Assembly: GCA_001600455.1 (NCBI GenBank)
Contig: BCKC01000007.1
Coordinates: 177,394 to 241,393, forward strand
Direction of reading: 5' to 3'
Length of the DNA: 64,000 bases
Source of the DNA: Endocalyx cinctus
Lineage: Eukaryota > Ascomycota > Sordariomycetes > Amphisphaeriales > Apiosporaceae
How positions within the stretch are numbered: position 1 is the first letter of the stretch; each line of letters starts with the position of its first letter. This document shows positions 52,223 through 62,665 of the stretch, one piece after another. A model generated the notes under the pieces. That model was not told the origin of the DNA, did no database searches, and was given only the letters and a program-made list of their open reading frames with translations. Both the position numbers and the translations under genes were made by a program.

Positions 52223-54009
52223 TCAAATCCCATTACTTCTTATCACCAAGACCAGTAACATGGCATTCAAGGCGCAAACGGCCAAAAAAGCCGCCCACAC
52301 CGCGAGGGTATACATGACGAAGCTGCTGGTCCGGCTGCCGGGCGGGTACGTTCTGTAGAGGGTGCAGCCGAGGCCCATGCAAGCGCAGAAGAGGCTCGCG
52401 ACGCAGCCGACGGTGACGCCGGCGGCGACCTCGAGGCGGAGCTTGTGGCGGCCCGTCATCATGAGGATGCCGGCTATCACTAACAAAACGAAGGCGAAGG
52501 CGAAAGCGAGGATGACGGATCGGGTCAGCGCTCGGTCCCGGTAGCGCGCGAGTTTGGCGTCGTCCCACGGGTGGTGGAATAATAATAACTCGTCCGCCGA
52601 GGACGCGTACCCCGCCTCGTTCTCGTTCTCGTTCTCGTCTTCCGTCGTGTCCGTCGCTTCCATGTCCGTTACTGCTAAGGTCGACGGTCGGCGGATGCTG
52701 AAATAGTCGGCTTGCGAGTTGCCGTCCGGGGCGCGGTCCGCTAGAAGAGGCTGCGCCTCGTCGGCTGTCGTTGATACCGGAAGGGTGGTCGAGGGGTTAT
52801 TGTCGTTGGCGTTTGAATCTGAGTCATGGTGAGAAGAATCCTTTAATCCTACCCAATGTCGCACCGTGATCACCGAAGTCGTCAGCATGCTTTTTATCTT
52901 TCCGAGGCCCGGAAAGTTGATATCGTCGTCGTTCGGGTCGATGTAGATGGCGTACCCGTCGTCTTCGCCGTAGTAGTCCCCGCCCTCGCTTCCGTGGTCG
53001 TACTCGTTCCAATAGGTCGTAGCTGCTGAATCGTGTGACGGCTGGGTGGATTGCGTAGGAGGTTTGTTTGGCTCGTCGGATACAGACGTTGTTGTTAATC
53101 CCCGGGTATCCGGAGGAGATTGCGGTCTCGTGGTCTTTTTTCGTGTCTCGGATGTAGAAGGTTCGTCGGTGGGGGTATTGGCGACCGGAGGTGAGGCGGC
53201 TTGGAAGGTGGTGAGAAGTTCTTGGTATTGTAGCTCGAGGGTATGGAAATCACGTCTCGTAAAACTCTTCAGGGAACTAATGACATTGTCCTTGAAGCGA
53301 CTAGTCAAAGTTGTCGACCCGGTCCATTTCTACGTAGTCGGTTAGTTTTAGTAACCATGGTTATACACCAATGACGCTCTTTTGTCACGTTTGACCATTA
53401 CTCGTGTTTTCATGTACGAGGAACGACGAGAATTATATATATAGCAAGTACACACCTTATATTTTTTAAGAATCTTACGAAATGCGATAACCTGAGCATT
53501 AACGAATCGTTTTAAGGATCTTATGTCTTGGCCGCATTCGTCAATTTGGGCTTGATATTTTGCGAATCGTCGTTGTTGTTTCGAGGATATATTCCGAGAT
53601 TCGGCGCACCGAATTAGCAATTGGTGTAATTGATTGGAGAGGTGGTCTATAAAATTGAAGAATAAGAGTTAAAGAGTGATCGGACAATGTTAGTTTTTTT
53701 TTTCTTCATTATTTTTTCATGTCAGGATTCATATTTTTAAATACGGAATGACGTACACAAACGACGGGATATCTCGTCAGCTTTACTAGTGACGAAGAGA
53801 TCGACTCGGTCATGTTGGTCGCACAATTCCAGGTAAAAAGCGTGTTCAAACTTTTGTAGAGCATGATCTACTTGACCGGGTATGGCTATAGCTGTGGCTT
53901 GGTCTCTTGAAGTGTGCGTCTTGATTTGATGTTTTAGCGAATTATAATCCACGTTATGAAGACTCCATTGCGGTACAGATTCCTCTTCTAATTGTTGACC
54001 GTACTTCAT
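52223..54009 (-). CDS. SPX-domain protein with three C-terminal membrane helices
   Basis: SPX domains sense inositol pyrophosphates and so phosphate status. Three exons: 54009-53757, 53646-53456 and 53329-52223; 1551 nt, 516 residues. Residues 1 to about 190 are an SPX domain: opening MKYGQQLEEESVPQWSLHNVDYNSLKH, a middle helix EHAFYLELCDQHDRVDLFV and the basic helix AFRKILKKYKKWTG whose lysines bind the ligand. About 215-415 is a Ser/Thr/Asp/Glu-rich disordered linker. Near 419-441, 447-473 and 484-511 are three hydrophobic segments, the count seen in Vtc1-type membrane domains. The polyphosphate polymerase domain of Vtc4 is absent, as is an EXS transporter domain, so this is probably a regulatory membrane SPX protein, perhaps vacuolar. 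All introns are GT-AG. Confidence 0.87.
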
Positions 54010-54650
54010 TTTCTTTCTTCTTATTTCTTTCTTTTCCCCCTGTACTACTTGAGAGGCAGAGAGAGAAAGAAACCTTTTTGCCTTTGCTTTTTTTTTTTCT
54101 TAGATGCTTCTCTTTTTATGAACCACCGAGACTGCGTTGTGTCTTCCGACCGTAAATTGCTGTTATGACATAATCACAAGGACTTAAATTTAAGACGGCG
54201 GTAGCAAAGAATATTGCTACACTGCGTCTTATTCTCGTGGGAGACGTCAGTGGCTAGCCAAGAAGGCCTTGAAATGCCGTAGTACAAAAACACAGAGAGA
54301 GGAAAAAGAAAAGGTTTTATTGATATCGGTTTTATATGGTCAATTGGTTATGGAAACCTTTTAATATATAAAAAAGCAATGGAGAGAAGAGAAGAAGAAT
54401 GAATTGTTTAAAACGAGAATAAAAAAAGAATATGAGATATAAAAAAAAAGAAGATCGGTAATAGATAAAGAAAAACAAAATTGAATAATGGATGGTGTAC
54501 TTTGTATGGTCAACTCGGTCAATATGATATAATATATTTTCAGTAATAAATAATAAGATACGGTAGGGTTCCTTAACAAAATGACAAAATGGAGGGGCAG
54601 GAAGGGATTAATTATGGATATTAAACAAGGTACCTCTGCACGGTAGATTA

Positions 54651-54689
54651 CCCCGGTAGCCCCCGGTAGCCCCCAGTAGCCCCCAGTAC
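54651..54689 (+). repeat. Short tandem GTAGCCCCC repeat
   Basis: Four near-identical 10-base units (C/A-GTAGCCCCCGGTAG style) in tandem in otherwise AT-rich DNA. Function unknown. Confidence 0.7.
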
Positions 54690-56006
54690 TAGACAGTACC
54701 CAATGATCCACTAAGTTATGCGCCTTGATATGGTGTATACGTACCTACCTAGGTAGTTCAGGTAGTTCAGGTAGTGTGCTACACAAGTAAATATAATTTA
54801 TCTTTATTCTTGACGTTTTCGATAATTTCTGTCTATGGGTATGAGGAGATGATAACGGTTAATTGGACCTTTAAAGTTCCTGTATGTTTCAAACGCTTCT
54901 CTATCTTTCTATCTTCCTATCTCTCTATCTCTCTATCTATCCCTTTGTCTCTTGTCTCTGACCTTCTCGTATCTTGTATCTTACCTAGCTTAGTCTTATC
55001 TGCATTTACCCAAGAAAGTTAAAATACAAAGTAAAACAGAATAAAACAATATATTAATATAATATATTAGATGCATATATATATATATATATATACTACA
55101 CTGACGATAATGATGTTTTCTAGTCTTGTAACTAAGTTATACTAATAATCCATAAGTTACCCATTTCATCTTTTCATCTTTATTTTATTTTATTTATTTA
55201 TTTTTTTTTTTTTTAATTTCATGTTTTGTTTGGGATAACCTAGTCACCGTGTCTTAGTTGCAACGCAGACCATGATCGAGTTGAAGTTCCCGAAGACAGA
55301 ACCATGACGAGTGGCGTAATCTCATTATCTATTACCGTTCGTGGTCTAGATTACCAAGATATCCAATCAGAAATCTCCATCTAACATTGTGCAGGTTAAA
55401 AGAAAAAAACCCTTACGTTTTTTAGTAATTCTACTGTCCAATCTCTCTATCATGGGATTCAAAATGCGTTTCAAATGAATGATAGCTACGGTTACAATGC
55501 ATCAACCTGTGGAAATTTAGATGGAGGATCAATTGAAGTTCCTCGAGCAAAGTCCTTAGCCTCTTTTCAACCCGCTGTGTCACAAGATCAGTTACCGCAT
55601 CGGGTATCCCTATCTCGTATAGTTGGTTTAAGTTCAAGGGTTCGTATCTAAAGAAACATGGGTTGGCCATAATCCAAGCTATTATATGCGCACTTCCGTG
55701 CACTAGAAGCAGGGCATGGAATTGTGAATTGGGATATCCGCTTGGGTTGAACCGGATCCATGTCCATAAATAACAAAAAAACAAAAGAAGAAATAAAAGA
55801 AGGGAAGGGAAACTTGTTCGTCGCTACCGTTACGCCTGTTGATATTAACTTCGCACCATATCCTTAGTATAACTGACCTGGACTACCTGGGTTTAACCTA
55901 TCGGCCTCTTAATTTCTTGAGGCTCTACGCACCCTTCTAGCGGTTATTATCTTTAATGATACGTACCCTTAGACGCCTGGGCACGTCTCGAGCTCTCCCT
56001 AACTTA

Positions 56007-56010
56007 TTTT

Positions 56011-56046
<36 letters not shown>

Positions 56047-56047
56047 T
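56007..56047 (+). repeat. (TTTC)n microsatellite
   Basis: About 10 units of TTTC, pure pyrimidine on the plus strand, in the 4.4-kb intergenic region. Confidence 0.95.
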
Positions 56048-58424
56048 ATACCGAGCATACTTGGTACATAGGTCAACTCTAAAAAGGAAGAAAAATATAT
56101 ATCCCATATGAACACGCTACTGTACAATTACATAATAATTCCCCCACCGTCCCGCCGACGATCTATAAATTATATACATATTCTGTACATATATGTATAA
56201 ATTTTTATATGCTATGTACAAGTAACAGGAATAATTCCGGGAGGTGGATCAATTATTTGGTCATTGCAACCTATGCGTACGCTACCCCGTAAACGTATAC
56301 AGAAAACTCGATCATCTATACTTCGAATCCAAAAACTTTACAATCGTCATCGCTCACGAACGAAGCTGCACTTTCACTTCTTCCTTTTCATTCGTTTGCT
56401 ATATACAGTAGATAAGAACTCTCCTCCTCCTCCAGGAGCAATTGTTCCGCTAAGTCAGGTTTAAACCGGATCTACCTGCATGCATGTGACGATGCAGACA
56501 ACGTTCGAAAGATGGTCCTCTTTTTCTTTTTCTCTTTCACTTTCGATTTCTCCTTCTCTTTCGTAGGATTCAGATGGATATGTAGGTCTGTATGATATGT
56601 ATGTATGTATGCTTCCCCTCCCCTTATAATATCCCTCTCCTATCGTAATTCACAGCTTCAATGTAACCGTGAATGATTCACCGTAAGGAAGAATCTGTCA
56701 ACACATTCTAGAATTTGACTTATGCCTCGTGACCTCTTTCCTTTATCTCTCTCCCACACACACACACACTCTCTCTCTCCAACAAATTAACTGCCGTAGT
56801 CGGCACTCCTCTCATTTCATTGATACCTCCTTGAACAAAAACACGAGAGGATACAACATCGCCACTTTGATTTTTGATTTTTATTATTCTCTTTTTACGT
56901 ATACTGCCAATTCATCCATTCGTTTCATGCTGCGTATACACACCGCCTCCCATTTACCCCACGCCCTTTTATTATTACTATCATTTGTTTACCGCGTTGC
57001 GCTCTCGGCGGCCGGGGCATATACTACAACGTTGTATTACCCTACCGGAGATATCTCGACATGGAAGAAAAAATAAATAAATATGGTGGTCTAATTCACC
57101 CATCATCCTTATGCAGCTGGCCAAATTCCGTGCCCTACTTATGCGTATCTTCTTTTTTAAACTATCGCATTCCTTTCCCAATTTCGGTCTTAACCTATCA
57201 CACATTACCGAGAATAGAATTATACGTTAAATTCGCGATGCAGTGCGGTAATAAGAAAAATAAAATAAAAATGCAAAAAGAGGTGAAAAAAAAAAAAATT
57301 AAATAAAATAATACAAATAACAATAAACACACTTTTGATGCCGAAGAAGAAACTGTAAACGAGAGTGCCTCGGCTGCACCCAGCATGGAGCAAGCATATA
57401 CCGCAGCCCTTACTTCTTTTCTTAATGCATATGTACACGTGCATACAACGTGATCGAAGGGGAAGAAGAGGAAAAAGAATTTATACCGTCTATCTTTTAC
57501 CTTCATCGACTTCTTTTTTAACTCTGGAGCTTTGCCTATCATTGCGGCTTTCTATTCTTCAGATGACCCCAGATCGAGATTTACCAGCAAGTGAAGAGGG
57601 CCAATTCTTTCGCCAAGGACCTTTTTTCCCTGGACAGAGCGGGTTTGCCGTATATTAGTTCGGAGCACAAACAGGTATGCAACCTCGGCGGCTATCCTTG
57701 GTATAAAATAAATAAGTATTTATTTATATCGGATACGTGCCTCGACTGCAATGCATTGAGGTAAAAGACCAGCTAGCTCCTCCGGTTCGGCGCCTTAAGA
57801 GGACACTGTAATACCTACTACTCGCATATTTTATGCGACAGACATCTCGAGTGAGTGAGCGTAATAAGTGTTGCTAGATTTAACTATCGTGCACGACATA
57901 TCGGTATACCATATTGGCATTAGCAGTTTAGATCTTTTTTTCTTCAAACGAGTATGCAGCTCATCCGTCTGGATTACGCTCTTCTTTCTGACAATGCAAT
58001 GTATGCTGTATGTAAGCGAACTACGTTCATTCGCCATCGCTGGATTTACTTGATGCGGTAATGCGCAATGTAATTCATTTAGTCCTGGCTGGATCTTACT
58101 AGACAAGCTATGACACAATTCTATGAAGCCTGCGAAGCACAGACAATGTCGTCAAACGTTATGCTTTACGAGGAAGGCTGCTTAATTTCCTTAGCTTGAC
58201 ATAATAGGTTGAAGATAACGTTACGAGAGGCGTGTACGCAGAATTATACAATTTTTGTATTTTCTTAAGTTTTTTTTTTTTTTTTTCACTAGGAAGATAG
58301 CTTTGCTCTAGACCGCTTCGTTTAAACGTACCGCCAACGAAAAAAAAAAAAAAAAAGAACAACGTCCAATCTACCTGCGTATTTTTGTCGAGGGTTTTTA
58401 TCCTTCCCCCTTCCTTCCTCATCC

Positions 58425-59642
58425 TCACTTCGGCAACCCCGGCTCGTCAAACTTGACCTTGCCCTCGCTCACGTCCGGGTAGACGTCGAACCGCCTCTGC
58501 GTGTAAATCGGGATGCCCTTCCTCGCGGCCTCGATCTCCGCGCCGTCGAGCTCCCACGCGACCGTGTCCTCGCTCTCGTCCGTCTCGGCCACCACGTTGG
58601 CCATCGGGTCCGCGATCAGGCTGTTGCCGAAGGCGTGGTACGACGCCGACGGGTCCCGCGCCGGGCTGCACATGGCCACGTAGATCTGGTTGTCGACCGC
58701 GCGCGCCCGCGCCAGCAGCTTCCAGTGCAGCGGGCCCGTCGTCGTGTTGAACGCGCCCGGGTACACGAGCGCGAACGCGCCCTTGCGGGCGGCGATCTGC
58801 GCGATCTCGGGAAAGCGCACGTCGTAGCAGATGGCCACCGCGATCGTGCCGTACCCCGGCAGCTCGACCGTCGTGACCTTGTTTCCGGGCGAGAGCACGT
58901 CGCTCTCGCGAAAGGTGATCTTGCCGGGGATGTCGATATCGAAGAGGTGGAGTTTTCGGTGGCAGCCCAGGAGGGCGCCGTCCGGCCCGAAGACGAGAGA
59001 CGTGTTGTAGTACTTCTTGCTCGCCGGATCCGGGTCCGCTTCCGGGATGGACCCGCCCACGAGGAAGACGCCGGCCTCGGCCGCCGCGGCCGAGAGGGCG
59101 TGGTACGAAGGGGATTGTTCGCGGGTCGGGGGACTGGGCAGCAGCGTCTCGGCGTACGAGGGGAAATAATCGCACCCGTACGGCGAGTTGAAGCACTCCG
59201 GTAAGACGACGAGCTTGGCGCCCGCCGCGGCCGCCTCGAGTACCTTTTCGCGCGCGTGGGCTAGGTTCGCGGCTTTGTCGGCGCCGCTGGCGAGCTGGAT
59301 GCAGGCTAGCTTGATGGGCTGCTTGAGCACCGGGCTGGGGGGTGCGCTGGATGTGGTTAGGGTCGACATGGTGTTGGTGTGGGTGGGGATGAAGGAGGAA
59401 GAGGAGGAGGAAGGATGAGGTCGTCGAGAAGAGGTAATTGTAGGTCGGGAGATGTTAATATTACTAGTATGTGGATAACAACTCTTCTTCTTATTGACGC
59501 GGGCGATAGCTAGAGTACTATACAACGAGTTTCTTGATACGTAGATACTTTTCCTGGTCCTACTACAATTGATCGAAGAAGGAAAGGGAGATAACGTTAA
59601 TTTACTAGTAAATAGACTCAACGTCTTTGTGGATGAGTTCAT
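58425..59642 (-). CDS. Omega-amidase / Nit2-Nit3-like carbon-nitrogen hydrolase
   Basis: Nitrilase-superfamily branch 10 enzyme; relatives hydrolyse alpha-ketoglutaramate or deaminated glutathione, a metabolite-repair job. Single exon. The catalytic domain starts after KLACIQLASG; Glu is in VVLPECFNSPYG, Lys in CHRKLHLFDIDIPG, Cys in VAICYDVRFPE, followed by PGAFNTTTGPLHW and VAMCSPARD. Two starts are plausible: ATG at 59642 gives 405 residues with a 91-residue Ser/Arg/Thr-rich, acid-poor leader that looks like a mitochondrial presequence; ATG at 59369 gives 314 residues, the normal cytosolic length. The catalytic exon is strongly GC-rich while the leader is not. Mammalian and yeast relatives also occur in both mitochondria and cytosol. 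The long antisense frames here are by-products of the GC bias. Confidence 0.92.
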   Translation of the reverse strand: MNSSTKTLSLFTSKLTLSPFPSSINCSRTRKSIYVSRNSLYSTLAIARVNKKKSCYPHTSNINISRPTITSSRRPHPSSSSSSFIPTHTNTMSTLTTSSAPPSPVLKQPIKLACIQLASGADKAANLAHAREKVLEAAAAGAKLVVLPECFNSPYGCDYFPSYAETLLPSPPTREQSPSYHALSAAAAEAGVFLVGGSIPEADPDPASKKYYNTSLVFGPDGALLGCHRKLHLFDIDIPGKITFRESDVLSPGNKVTTVELPGYGTIAVAICYDVRFPEIAQIAARKGAFALVYPGAFNTTTGPLHWKLLARARAVDNQIYVAMCSPARDPSASYHAFGNSLIADPMANVVAETDESEDTVAWELDGAEIEAARKGIPIYTQRRFDVYPDVSEGKVKFDEPGLPK

Positions 59643-60191
59643 GATGGTAACATCGTTATATCTTGAAAAAAAGGCGTGAAGTTATCGGCAAATTAGAACG
59701 AAAGGTGCCTGCGAAATCGGGGAAATCGTCGGGGTCAGCTAAACTCTAGTCGGGAAAGGGGAATAATTGTCCGATGCTACTTAGTAGGGGAAGACGATGA
59801 TGCTGAATAAGTGAAGGAGGGGGAGGGGCAGAATCATGTATAGAGGGCTGAGAGGGGCAGTAAATTGGGGCCGATAGGTATTCTATTCCGCCAGGCCCGC
59901 CTATCTAGATTTCTATCGGAGTCGTAGTCCGACTGATAATAACTAGATATCCTTAGGTTAGTATACTTCTTGAACTAGAGTATATATATGTGTGTGGATA
60001 TATATGTATTAGATATTCAAGATGGTAAATAATATGCAGTATAACCTCATCCAAGTCGTTCCCATATCATAACGTCGTCCCTAAGTAGATGTAATGCCTA
60101 GAACCATTCCTTTTTATCCTAACTCATAACCTTCGTCTCCCAATAATACAGCGCACAACTCCTAATATTTGAAGCCCCCATATCTCTTGGT
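59643..60191. other. Intergenic, 0.55 kb
   Basis: Promoter side of the omega-amidase gene and 3' side of the six-cysteine peptide gene. No gene seen. Confidence 0.6.
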
Positions 60192-60533
60192 CTAACACGT
60201 TCTAAATATCAATTCGTTAGTATAGTCGAAGCCATGCATTGATGGGTATTTATTCGTTCGTGTCACGTACCCGTTGGCGCAGCAATCGGGTCCCCTACAC
60301 CAACTCTCGTTACACCACTAGAATTTTGACAGGTTAGCTTGGTCAATCGGCTGTCTTGGCATATTTATCTTGTGTTCTTGTCGTAACCTAAGGAAGGAAG
60401 GTGTGTGGGTATTTCGACTTACACAATTGTCCCGTCTGACTAGCCCGTGAAGGTTTGGCTTCATGTCGACTTCTGTGGGAGTGGCCATGGCCCCGACGAC
60501 GAAGAACGTGGTGATAAAAGCGACAAAGCGCAT
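60192..60533 (-). CDS. Small secreted six-cysteine peptide precursor
   Basis: Three-exon gene: 60533-60423, 60317-60271 and 60201-60192; 168 nt, 55 residues. Residues 1-17 form a signal peptide ending AMA. About 18-35 is a cysteine-free propeptide ending in the dibasic pair RR (34-35), a Kex2-type site. The remaining 20 residues hold six cysteines with spacing C-X-C-X4-C-X4-C-C-X4-C; the last Cys is the final residue. Intron 1 (105 nt, donor GTAAGT, branch GCTAAC, acceptor TTCTAG) and intron 2 (69 nt, donor GTACGT, perfect branch TACTAAC, acceptor TTTAG) are textbook. Intron 2 has no stop and is a multiple of three, so retention gives a 78-residue form with the same last residue. Disulfide-rich secreted peptide of unknown role: defence, effector or signal. 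I recognise no family. Confidence 0.72.
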
Positions 60534-61083
60534 TTTTGATGTTATGTTATTTTCTTTTTTAATGCCAAAGTGATATCTTGCACGGGGTTTATAATGAACT
60601 GATATGTCCCCTTAATTTCTCAACAAGTTGAGTATAAGTGAAAATGAATAATATGACTACGGCAAGAGGCGAGTTGGTATAGTGATAATGAGCATCTTTT
60701 TCAGTCTATCTTAAAAATCAGGCTGGGCACCGCAACACTTCATATATCTCTGAACATGGCGCGGATATAACAAGTCCACGCCATCCGCTCCCTGTTTTCA
60801 TTTAAGCGCTACATAAGTAGGAAGCATCATCCTTCTACCGGAATTTCTATGCAGTGCCGGCGGCACAATATGACTGATGTTGATGTTGGCAGATACGCGT
60901 TGGGTCTGCTTATTGGTAGCCCAACGCTGAAACCATGTCGTTATGAGTCCAGGAGACTTCATCGCAGATCAAAATCAGGAAAAAACTAACAATATCCAGC
61001 TTATAGATTCAAAGTAAACGCATAGCGGTGCCGAGTTTACTTCCTGATTCATACCGACAGTTTCAGGAATTCAAAAAGCGAAC
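60534..61083. other. Intergenic, 0.55 kb
   Basis: Presumed promoter of the six-cysteine gene plus the 3' side of the next gene. A stretch at 60668-60700 resembles a tRNA D-arm/box A but lacks a box B. Confidence 0.5.
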
Positions 61084-61674
61084 TCAAACTCTAAACGCAA
61101 TATTATTTTTGGTAGGTGTACGCAATAAGCGCCCTGGAGCAGGCGAGCTGAGCGCGGTTGAGTTGTTCTGAAACGGACTTTTGGAGAGTTCTAACCTCGC
61201 TTCCAACGTTAAGCGCCAGACGAATCTATACATAGCCTTTATGGTGGCGCAGTCTCTGAAAGACATGCAGCTTCAGCCAGTTAGATAACAGCGTATCTCC
61301 CGGAGTTTAATACTTTGTAACTCAGAATATAGGTTAATCAAGAAAACGTTCGGAGTTAAGGTGTAGTAGATATTTCCATGATACTTACTGTCTGGAAAAT
61401 GCAAGTTGTTTTACCTTAATCTATTTATAAATAGACGATAATCATATTCGCCAACAGCAGTCCCCGCAGACAAGTCTTCTATCTCCGCTTTAGCAAGCTC
61501 TATATTTCTTAAAGTTTGGAAGAGAAATCTATGCCGGCCCAAAGTGATACTCCCATTGTTGAAATGAATCTCGGCTCTAAAAAAAGCCATACCCTCTAGA
61601 AACTCTATGACTACCGCAGTTGAGCAAGCGAATAGCAGCGTGGAACCCGAGAAATATCTATACACGTATCCCAT
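61084..61674 (-). CDS. Unknown two-exon protein
   Basis: Two open exons, 61674-61415 and 61255-61084, join in frame (432 nt, 143 residues). The 159-nt intron runs from GTAAAA to TTTCAG with a TCTAAC branch site about 30 bases before the acceptor. Joined, the sequence continues as a helical stretch (LFINRLRDCATIKAMYRFVW, then RLTLEARLELSK) ending in a Ser/Pro/Arg tail, which argues for a real exon pair. The N-terminal part has a hydrophobic stretch (STLLFACSTAVVIEFL) that could be a buried strand/helix or a weak membrane segment. No family recognised. The start may be incomplete, and the short 66-base gap to the methionine sulfoxide reductase stop upstream leaves little promoter room, so it could be a remnant or part of a longer transcript. 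Confidence 0.45.
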
Positions 61675-61740
61675 AGTAACAGAATAGACTATTCATAACC
61701 CCTTTTTTTTTTTTCTTTTTACCATCCATCAACCCCTCTT

Positions 61741-62665
61741 TTACCAATCACACCCCTCAGCCAGCAGGGCAGCCAGCTGCTCCAAGAACTTCCGATCCGT
61801 CTCGTCGAAGCCGTCCACGTGGGCACAATCGACGTCGATAATAGCGACCACCTCGTCGTCGACCAAGATGGGGACGACGACCTCGCTCCTGCTATCGCCG
61901 TCGCACGCGATATGACCGGGGAACTTCTCGACGTCGGGAACCAGCTGAGTCCGCTTCGTGGCCGCCGCGGCGCCGCAGACGCCCCGGCCGAACGCGATGG
62001 TCTGACACGCAACTTTTCCTTGGAAGGGTCCGAGGATCAGCTGCCGCCGCTTGGTGCCGGACGAGGATACGGCCGGTTTGGGGTCGAGCGTGTAGAAGCC
62101 TGTCGGGGATGAGAAGTGTAAAAATGAGAAGAAAGACAGAACAAAAAGCTCGGCGTGAACTGATAAGAAAGGTTTATAATCTTGAAGGTAGGGGCATTGA
62201 CATACCTGCCCAGTTTACTTGGTTACTCGGCGCCGGCATCGACTTGTACGCGTGCCATAATAGGGCGGCCGCGTTGGAGAGGTTGCTTTGGACCCGAGAT
62301 CCATCAACATCAGCAATGAATAACTCGTCTCATTCCTCCTACCCATCCACGTCTAGAGAGGACGTTATATGGCCTAATCGACTTACCAAACCTAATAACA
62401 TCTGAACCTGTAAGCAAGGGATCGTACTTTTTTTTTTTTCTTATACGCAAACACAAAAGAGATCAGCTAACTAGCTAGCCAGCTAGGACTGACCCAATTT
62501 CTCTGATCATCCAAGAGACCCCTGGCTTGAAGTAAAACCTGGTCGTATGCCTCCTCCTTAGTGACGCCTTCCGCGAAGTTGGAAGCGTCTGCGTGAACCT
62601 GGCGAGTCAACGTTAGCGGGTGAGATTTTTTTTAATGTTTGACGTGGGTGAAAATAACTCACCAT
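61741..62665 (-). CDS. Free methionine-R-sulfoxide reductase (GAF fold)
   Basis: Thioredoxin-dependent enzyme reducing free methionine-(R)-sulfoxide to methionine; yeast YKL069W family, cytosolic, oxidative stress repair. Five exons: 62665-62663, 62598-62494, 62391-62387, 62285-62206 and 62099-61741; 552 nt, 183 residues (yeast 180). Exon 1 is only the ATG. Exon 3 is a 5-nt micro-exon needed to give the conserved order NW-VC-NLSNAAALLWHAY. GAF-domain blocks follow: NQVNWAGFY, LILGPFQGKVACQ, FGRGVCGAAA, HIACDGDSRSEVVVPI, IIDVDC. The three catalytic-site cysteines C96, C106 and C130 have the same +10/+24 spacing as C91, C101 and C125 in yeast as I recall it. No other in-frame ATG lies upstream before a stop. 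All introns follow GT-AG. Confidence 0.88.
62387..62391 (-). other. 5-nt micro-exon of the fRMsr gene
   Basis: The five bases GTTTG are flanked by an acceptor (TTATTAG) and a near-perfect donor (GTAAGT). Including them completes the Val-Cys pair of the family's NWVCNLSNA block and brings the next exon into frame. Skipping them frameshifts the protein. Confidence 0.72.

Larger units (their letters stand above)
54010..58424. other. Intergenic, 4.4 kb
   Basis: No gene that I can support. A 117-codon frame at 55431-55784 (minus) lacks an early ATG and any recognisable domain. (TTTC)n at 56007-56047, (TA)n near 55076-55095, tandem CCCCCGGTAGC/CCCCCAGTAGC words near 54651-54689 and TACCTAGGTAG-type words near 54742. 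Confidence 0.55.

Noticed and set aside
55431..55784. 117-codon open frame on the minus strand
   Set aside because: The frame opens with a TTG; the first in-frame ATG is about 39 codons in. No domain, no splice partner and AT-rich surroundings.
58635..59204. Antisense frame of 189 codons over the omega-amidase
   Set aside because: Arg/Val-rich translation typical of the opposite strand of GC-rich coding DNA.
60660..60725. Possible tRNA or tRNA-derived repeat
   Set aside because: Looks like a box A/D-arm but no box B, no anticodon stem and no acceptor pairing.
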